Of a stretch of DNA of 18,901 nt, positions 14,837-18,901 are shown piece by piece. The notes under the pieces are model-generated. The model saw only the letters and a program-made list of their open reading frames with translations. It was not told the DNA's origin and did no database searches. The DNA is taken from contig JAEWAK010000020.1 in assembly GCA_023391695.1 (NCBI GenBank), positions 1 to 18,901 on the forward strand, read 5' to 3'. Every line of letters begins with the position of its first letter. Positions within the stretch are counted from its first letter, which is position 1. This DNA comes from Bacillota bacterium (lineage in GTDB: Bacteria; Bacillota; Clostridia; Lachnospirales; Lachnospiraceae). The translations under genes were made by a program, and so were the position numbers.

Positions 14837-15157
14837 ATGGCAGACATTAAAATAATATTATGCTGCGGTGCAGGCATGTCGAGTGGGTTTCTTGCTAATG
14901 CAGTGAAGAAAGCAAGCAAGAAGAAAAAAATGAATGTCACAGTTGCCGCCCATGCGGAAAGCAACGTAATGTCCGTAGTGAAAGAAGGGGCGGATATTTT
15001 ATGTATTGGACCCCATTATGCGTCAAGATATGATACTTATAAAGAATTATGTTCTGAATATGGAACGGAAGTTATTGTGATTCCAAAAGATATTTATGGA
15101 AGTTTAGATGGCGAAGGATTATTGGATTATATTATTCAGTATCTAAATAAGGAATAA
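14837..15157 (+). CDS. licB: PTS lactose/cellobiose-family EIIB component
   Basis: A cytoplasmic phosphocarrier of 106 residues that passes phosphate from EIIA to the sugar entering through EIIC. The active-site loop is ILCCGAGMSS. By alignment with the family CSAGMS motif the phosphorylated residue is Cys10. The remainder (a VTVAAHAES strand, then DILCIGPHY) fits the IIB-Lac/Cel fold. The ATG at 14837 has a strong AAAGGAGGAG 6 nt upstream. A longer frame from 14693 would read through the terminator hairpin and has no RBS. EIIC follows after 26 nt. The context favours cellobiose or other beta-glucosides. Confidence 0.88.
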   Translation: MADIKIILCCGAGMSSGFLANAVKKASKKKKMNVTVAAHAESNVMSVVKEGADILCIGPHYASRYDTYKELCSEYGTEVIVIPKDIYGSLDGEGLLDYIIQYLNKE

Positions 15158-15183
15158 CAACAGTAGGAGAAGGAGAATTAAGT

Positions 15184-16452
15184 ATGAAAAAATTTATGAA
15201 ATGGTTAACAGATTCATTTGCACCGGCTATGAATAAATTAGTTGAAAATCCGTGGGTGGCAGCAGTATCACAGGCAATGATGAGAGTATTACCGTTTATA
15301 TTAGTTGGGTCGGTGGTATTTTTCTACAATGTATTTAAAGATTATATACCGGGTCTGCCCGATATATTTCCAATTGCAAGCTATTCTTTTATGTTTATAG
15401 GAATATTTATTTCTTTTTTAATTCCATATAATCTGATGGAACTGAAGAAAAGAAATAAATTTCAAGTTCCGGCAGGCCTGCTTGGCTTCTCGGCATTTAT
15501 AATGTGTCTGAATCCAACCTTTGATGAAAATTCTTTTATGAATGTAAATTTTGGAGTGTTTGGTCCCAGTGGAATTATGGTTGCAATTGTAGTGGGGCTT
15601 TTTGTAGCACTCATATTTGATCTGTGGACGCGCTTTGGTTTCCTGGAAGACAGTACAACCATACCAAGTTTCTTGGCAAACTGGATTAACAGTATAGTAC
15701 CAGTTTTTGTTACTTTATTAATCATAATGATAGTTGTATCGAATGGCGGGTTTAATGTTGTAGATGCTGTTAATACAGTGTTTAAACCAATTGCTTCCTT
15801 TGGACAGACTTATCCGGGTATGATTTTTATGTGTCTGACTCCGGCGATCCTATACTCCTGCGGTATATCGTCCTGGGCATTCGGAGCTATATCAACACCA
15901 GTATTTATGGCCGGTATCAATGCCAATATTGCTGCGATTGCGGCTGGGGGCACTGCAACTAATATAGTAACCAGTGAAACAGTTTTTACTGCCGCATTAA
16001 TTACCCTGGGTGGTATGGGTGCTACATTACCCTTAGTAGTACAGATGATGTTCTCCAAATCAAAAAAAATGAGAACCTTGGGAAAGGTTTGTATTGCTCC
16101 GAGTATCTTTAATATTAATGAACCGGTTATATATGGCACGCCAATAGCATTTAATCCAATATTGATGTTACCCATGTGGATCAATTCCTTTACCGGTCCC
16201 ACGATCATTTATGCGGCAATGAAATTGGGCTGGTTAAATGTTCCGGGAAAAATGATTCAGGTTGGCCAGGTTCCCGCACCTGTTTCATCTGTAATGATCA
16301 CTCAGGATTTCCGGGCAATTATTTTTTACGTGATTTTATTTGCAATATATTTTATTACATGGATGCCATTTTTTAAAGTATATGAATCACAATGTGTAAA
16401 GGAAGAAATGAGTATCGGAGGAGCAGCGCATCAGATACCGGAAGAAGCATAA
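15184..16452 (+). CDS. licC: PTS lactose/cellobiose-family EIIC permease
   Basis: An integral membrane sugar channel of 422 residues with about ten hydrophobic segments. It brings the beta-glucoside across the membrane while EIIB phosphorylates it. The N-terminus (VENPWVAAVSQAMMRVLPFI) and the conserved NINEPVIYGTPIAFNPILML loop (Asn312, Glu313), which forms the sugar site, identify the Lac/Cel EIIC family. No EIIB or EIIA domain is fused. AAGGAG precedes the ATG at 15184. It is slightly shorter than many CelB proteins (about 430-450), with a short polar C-terminus (EEMSIGGAAHQIPEEA). The specificity within beta-glucosides (cellobiose, lichenan oligomers, others) cannot be read from the sequence. 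Confidence 0.9.
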   Translation: MKKFMKWLTDSFAPAMNKLVENPWVAAVSQAMMRVLPFILVGSVVFFYNVFKDYIPGLPDIFPIASYSFMFIGIFISFLIPYNLMELKKRNKFQVPAGLLGFSAFIMCLNPTFDENSFMNVNFGVFGPSGIMVAIVVGLFVALIFDLWTRFGFLEDSTTIPSFLANWINSIVPVFVTLLIIMIVVSNGGFNVVDAVNTVFKPIASFGQTYPGMIFMCLTPAILYSCGISSWAFGAISTPVFMAGINANIAAIAAGGTATNIVTSETVFTAALITLGGMGATLPLVVQMMFSKSKKMRTLGKVCIAPSIFNINEPVIYGTPIAFNPILMLPMWINSFTGPTIIYAAMKLGWLNVPGKMIQVGQVPAPVSSVMITQDFRAIIFYVILFAIYFITWMPFFKVYESQCVKEEMSIGGAAHQIPEEA

Positions 16453-16482
16453 TGCTATGAATAACATAGGAAGGAAGTTTTT

Positions 16483-16566
16483 ATGGAATATAGGTTGAAA
16501 AAACAAAAGCAGTTTTTTCAACATCTTGATTTGTACGTGCGCCAGGGCGCACAGATGGGAGTTTAG
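16483..16566 (+). CDS. Possible 27-residue small ORF overlapping the intercistronic repeat
   Basis: GGAAGGAAG (16469-16477) stands 5 nt before an ATG that opens a 27-codon frame (MEYRLKKQKQFFQHLDLYV and on) ending at TAG 16566. Almost the whole frame lies in repeat copy 1. In copy 2 a TTG-started frame (16568-16618) repeats the LKKQKQFFQHLDLYVR part and has GGGAG 6 nt before it. The peptide may be a leader that couples translation across the gap, or the frame may be a by-product of an RNA element. Only the RBS supports expression. Confidence 0.3.
   Translation: MEYRLKKQKQFFQHLDLYVRQGAQMGV
16491..16563 (+). repeat. Intercistronic hairpin repeat, copy 1
   Basis: A 73-bp unit with two perfect stems: GTTGAAAAAAC with GTTTTTTCAAC (16494-16524), and GTGCGC with GCGCAC (16537-16552) around the loop CAGG. 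A Shine-Dalgarno GGGAG follows 5 nt later. Copy 2 starts directly after it. Confidence 0.75.
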
Positions 16567-16638
16567 GTTGAAAAAACAAAAACAGTTTTTTCAACATCTT
16601 GATTTATACGTGCGCTAAAGCGCACAGATGGGAGTTTA
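16564..16638 (+). repeat. Intercistronic hairpin repeat, copy 2, carrying the EIIA RBS
   Basis: The sequence repeats copy 1 at a 73-bp offset. The differences I see all fall in loops or linkers: the GTGCGC/GCGCAC loop is TAAA instead of CAGG, and single bases differ in the first loop and linker. Both stems are unchanged. The GGGAG at the end of this copy is the ribosome-binding site of the EIIA gene, so the stem ends about 15 nt before the start codon. Confidence 0.75.
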
Positions 16639-16640
16639 AT

Positions 16641-16970
16641 ATGGAAAATGAGTTGATAACAGTTGCTATGCAGATTATTTTAAATGCCGGTGATGCCAGA
16701 ACTGCCGTAGCAAGTGCACTTGACTATATCAAAGAAGAAAATTTTACTGAAGCGAAAGCAAAGATGCTGGAAGCAAAGGAATGTATCCGTTTGGCACATG
16801 TATCACAAACAGAGGTCATACGGAATGAAACAAGGGGCAAAACATATCAGCCATGCCTTCTCTTTGCTCATGCACAAGATACGTTGATGACAATCAATTC
16901 CGAGGTTTTACTGTCGGAAAAGCTGATTGATCTGTTTGAGACGGTATTAAAAAAGATAAATGAAAAATAG
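16641..16970 (+). CDS. licA: PTS lactose/cellobiose-family EIIA component
   Basis: A small cytoplasmic helical phosphocarrier of 109 residues that accepts phosphate from HPr and gives it to EIIB. Family features: MQIILNAGDARTAVASALDY at the N-terminus, a central acidic-basic helix (EAKAKMLEAKECIRLAH), and the active histidine His77 in AHAQDTLMT. It forms trimers in this family. The ATG at 16641 follows the GGGAG RBS that belongs to repeat copy 2. An upstream frame from 16599 crosses the hairpin and is unlikely to be translated. The glucosidase gene follows after 74 nt that hold the third repeat copy. Confidence 0.9.
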   Translation: MENELITVAMQIILNAGDARTAVASALDYIKEENFTEAKAKMLEAKECIRLAHVSQTEVIRNETRGKTYQPCLLFAHAQDTLMTINSEVLLSEKLIDLFETVLKKINEK

Positions 16971-16989
16971 TTTGGATTAGACCAGGAGG

Positions 16990-17042
16990 TTTAGGTTTCA
17001 TCCTGATTTGTACGTGCGCCAGAGCGCACAGATGGGAGTTTA
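16990..17042 (+). repeat. Intercistronic hairpin repeat, shortened copy 3, carrying the glucosidase RBS
   Basis: The unit keeps the leading TTAGGTT, the GATTTGTAC linker, the stem GTGCGC/GCGCAC (17014-17029, loop CAGA) and the GATGGGAGTTT RBS block, but lacks the first AT-rich hairpin. It lies directly before the glucosidase start at 17045. Finding the same stem before two genes of one operon, with the loop sequence free to vary (CAGG, TAAA, CAGA), points to the stem as the conserved part. Confidence 0.7.
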
Positions 17043-17044
17043 TT

Positions 17045-18484
17045 ATGTTTAAGAAAGGTTTTCCGGAAAATTTTTTATGGGGTGCCTCGACCTCTGCATA
17101 TCAGGTAGAAGGAGCGGCACTCTCACATGGGAAAAAGGCATCGCAGCAGGATATTATAAATAAAGATAATTATGAAAAAAGAGGCTTTGCAACGGCAGAA
17201 ATCGCCAGCGATCATTATCATCATTTTAAGGAAGACATTGCGTTAATGAAGGAGATGGGTTTTAAAGCTTATCGTTTTTCTATTGCATGGAGCAGAGTTT
17301 TTCCGGACGGAGTTGGAACGGTAAATGAAGAGGGAATACAATTTTACAGAGATTTAGTCAACGAATTGCTTCTTCATGGAATTGAGCCGATTGTTACTCT
17401 TTATCATTATGACCTGCCATGGGCACTGGTTGAAAAATATAATGGCTGGCTAAGCAGAGAAGTAGTTAAGGATTTTGAGTATTATGCATCTTATATTATT
17501 AATGAATTTAAGGATAAAGTAAAATACTGGACAACCATTAATGAACAAAGCATTATTGTACAGTTTTGGACCCAGAAATGCTATATTCCTGAGGAACTGC
17601 GATCCAATGACCAGTTAAGGTATCAGATTAATCATCATATGAATCTGGCACATGCGATTGCCTGCAAGCTGGTTCATGAAAAGGTGCCCGGAGGCATGGT
17701 CGGGGCCGCGATCGGCTATGCACCGGTGTACCCGTTGACGAGTAAGGCGGATGACGTAATGGCTGCGCAGAATGCAAATGATCTTCATAACGGATATTAT
17801 CTTGATATCTATTTTAAAGGTATCTATACAAAATCCGCAATGATTTACCTCGAATCAAAGGGACTTGCTCCAAAAATCGAGCCCGGTGATATGGAATTAA
17901 TTAAGGAGGGTTATTCTGACTTCCTGGCCTTAAATTACTATTCCAGTGAATGCGCGAAAGCATGCCCGAAAGAGGATGAGCTTAGATTTGCCGGAGTTAA
18001 CTGGTCAGGTGTGAAGGGAGCCATGGATGGACATGAACATCAGCCGGGATTTTTCCAGATGTGCCCTAATCCTAAGCTGGACACAACGGACTGGGATTGG
18101 GCAATTGATCCTATCGGTATGGAATATATGTTAAGGGATATCTATATGCGTTATAATAAGCCTCTAATGATTACAGAAAATGGCTTGGGGGCTTATGATG
18201 TCATGACCGGGGATGGTAAAATTCATGATTCATATAGGATTGATTACCTTAATAATCACGTGAAGTCTTTAAAAAAGGCAATGGATTTTGGGGTTGAAGT
18301 TCTGGCATATTGTCCGTGGTCTGCTATTGACCTGCTCTCTACCAGTAATGGCGTTAAGAAACGGTACGGATTTGTCTATGTAGACCGTACGGATGACGAT
18401 CCAAAAGAATGCAAGCGGATAAAGAAGGATTCCTTTTTCTGGTATAAAAATCTGATTCAATCAAAGGGGATGGACAACGACTAG
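17045..18484 (+). CDS. GH1 6-phospho-beta-glucosidase
   Basis: A cytoplasmic glycoside hydrolase family 1 enzyme of 479 residues that cleaves the phosphorylated disaccharide delivered by the PTS. The N-terminal signature FLWGASTSAYQVEGA (about 10-24), the acid/base Glu167 in TTINEQ and the nucleophile Glu378 in ITENGLG are present. Near the C-terminus Ser432, Lys439 and Tyr441 (LLSTSNGVKKRYGF) have the spacing of the phosphate-binding Ser-Lys-Tyr trio of 6-phospho-glycosidases, which separates it from plain beta-glucosidases. TINEQ replaces the common TFNEP, an unusual pair of substitutions next to the catalytic acid. The RBS lies in repeat copy 3. It holds the position of licH in licRBCAH, although the Bacillus enzyme belongs to a different GH family. 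Confidence 0.9.
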   Translation: MFKKGFPENFLWGASTSAYQVEGAALSHGKKASQQDIINKDNYEKRGFATAEIASDHYHHFKEDIALMKEMGFKAYRFSIAWSRVFPDGVGTVNEEGIQFYRDLVNELLLHGIEPIVTLYHYDLPWALVEKYNGWLSREVVKDFEYYASYIINEFKDKVKYWTTINEQSIIVQFWTQKCYIPEELRSNDQLRYQINHHMNLAHAIACKLVHEKVPGGMVGAAIGYAPVYPLTSKADDVMAAQNANDLHNGYYLDIYFKGIYTKSAMIYLESKGLAPKIEPGDMELIKEGYSDFLALNYYSSECAKACPKEDELRFAGVNWSGVKGAMDGHEHQPGFFQMCPNPKLDTTDWDWAIDPIGMEYMLRDIYMRYNKPLMITENGLGAYDVMTGDGKIHDSYRIDYLNNHVKSLKKAMDFGVEVLAYCPWSAIDLLSTSNGVKKRYGFVYVDRTDDDPKECKRIKKDSFFWYKNLIQSKGMDND

Positions 18485-18502
18485 TATTGGAGAGCAATGG
18501 AT

Positions 18503-18901
18503 ATGACAATATTTTCTATGGCAATCATCTCTGTATGTTATTTTGCTTCAAATATATTCCAAAATCAATTTTCTGGAAGCCTGGCAGGCAGAAAATATCC
18601 ATTGCCCTTATTTCAAGGATTATGGATGGGTATTGCAGCTGTATTAATGATTATTATTAAATATTTCACCGGGGATTTTCATTTTTCCGTAGAGACAATT
18701 ACAATCTCAGTATTTTCCGGTGTATTTCTGGCTTTGGGCGGAATGATGCTTGTACTGGCATTGGAAAAGGGAGTCATGTCACTTACCATCCTGCTTTTTT
18801 CAGCGAATCCGGTAATACCAACGATTCTTTCAATATTTTTACTTAACGAAAGGACGACGGTGTTTCAGGTTTTTGGAATGATTCTTATTATTATGGTTTT
18901 T
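18503..18901 (+). CDS. DMT/EamA-type transporter, cut by the right edge
   Basis: An open frame running off the window. The visible 130 or so residues are very hydrophobic, with four to five predicted membrane segments and an ANPVIPTILSIFLLNERTT block, the end-of-repeat signature of drug/metabolite transporters. GGAGAG (18489-18494) favours the ATG at 18503 over the one at 18497, which would be only 2 nt from it. It begins 18 nt after the glucosidase stop and so probably belongs to the same transcript. The substrate is unknown. Export of a sugar or of a catabolic by-product is one possibility. Confidence 0.75.
   Translation, partial: MTIFSMAIISVCYFASNIFQNQFSGSLAGRKYPLPLFQGLWMGIAAVLMIIIKYFTGDFHFSVETITISVFSGVFLALGGMMLVLALEKGVMSLTILLFSANPVIPTILSIFLLNERTTVFQVFGMILIIMVF

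Noticed and set aside
15810..16208. 132-codon leftward frame inside EIIC
   Set aside because: It is antisense to membrane segments of EIIC, lacks an RBS, and its hydrophobicity mirrors the plus-strand gene.

Overview
The window reads as a low-GC Firmicute of the class Clostridia. The DNA is AT-rich, Shine-Dalgarno sites are strong (AGGAGG-like), TTG and GTG starts are used, operons are tight, and a Lic/Cel-type phosphotransferase operon is present. The genus cannot be fixed from the sequence. There are no rRNA or tRNA genes, no CRISPR array and no intact insertion sequence. Both edges cut through genes.

Region 1 (about 180-10,540) looks like an accessory biosynthetic island of nine genes in three transcription units. 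A leftward gene encodes an AMP-forming acyl ligase with a PaaK-like N-terminus on a FadD-like body. A divergent rightward operon encodes a condensation-domain-like acyltransferase (C1), a hotdog thioesterase, an APH/choline-kinase-fold kinase and a second acyltransferase (C2). A converging leftward unit encodes a third acyltransferase (C3), an acyl carrier protein, a ketoacyl-ACP synthase III and an SDR ketoreductase. A workable model is this: the ligase activates a carboxylate, KASIII and SDR make a short 3-oxo then 3-hydroxy acyl-ACP, and the free-standing C-like enzymes move acyl groups onto an alcohol or amine. The thioesterase would edit and the kinase would phosphorylate the product or protect the host. 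I do not recognise a characterised cluster with this gene set. The 490-bp divergent control region holds two tandem 97-bp copies of a three-hairpin element and a 23-bp palindrome.

Region 2 (about 10,550-12,270) is a small RNA-repair-like operon: a PNKP-like P-loop kinase overlaps a Thg1-like 3'-5' nucleotidyltransferase gene. The Thg1 frame is broken by one in-frame TAA. A coupled small downstream frame is broken by a frameshift. A strong terminator follows, then about 500 bp without a credible gene.

Region 3 (about 12,785 to the right edge) is a beta-glucoside utilisation operon in licRBCAH order: a LicR-type PRD activator, EIIB, EIIC, EIIA and a GH1 6-phospho-beta-glucosidase, followed by a DMT/EamA-type transporter cut by the window end. 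A repeated GTGCGC-loop-GCGCAC hairpin sits just before the ribosome-binding sites of EIIA (two tandem copies) and of the glucosidase (one shortened copy).
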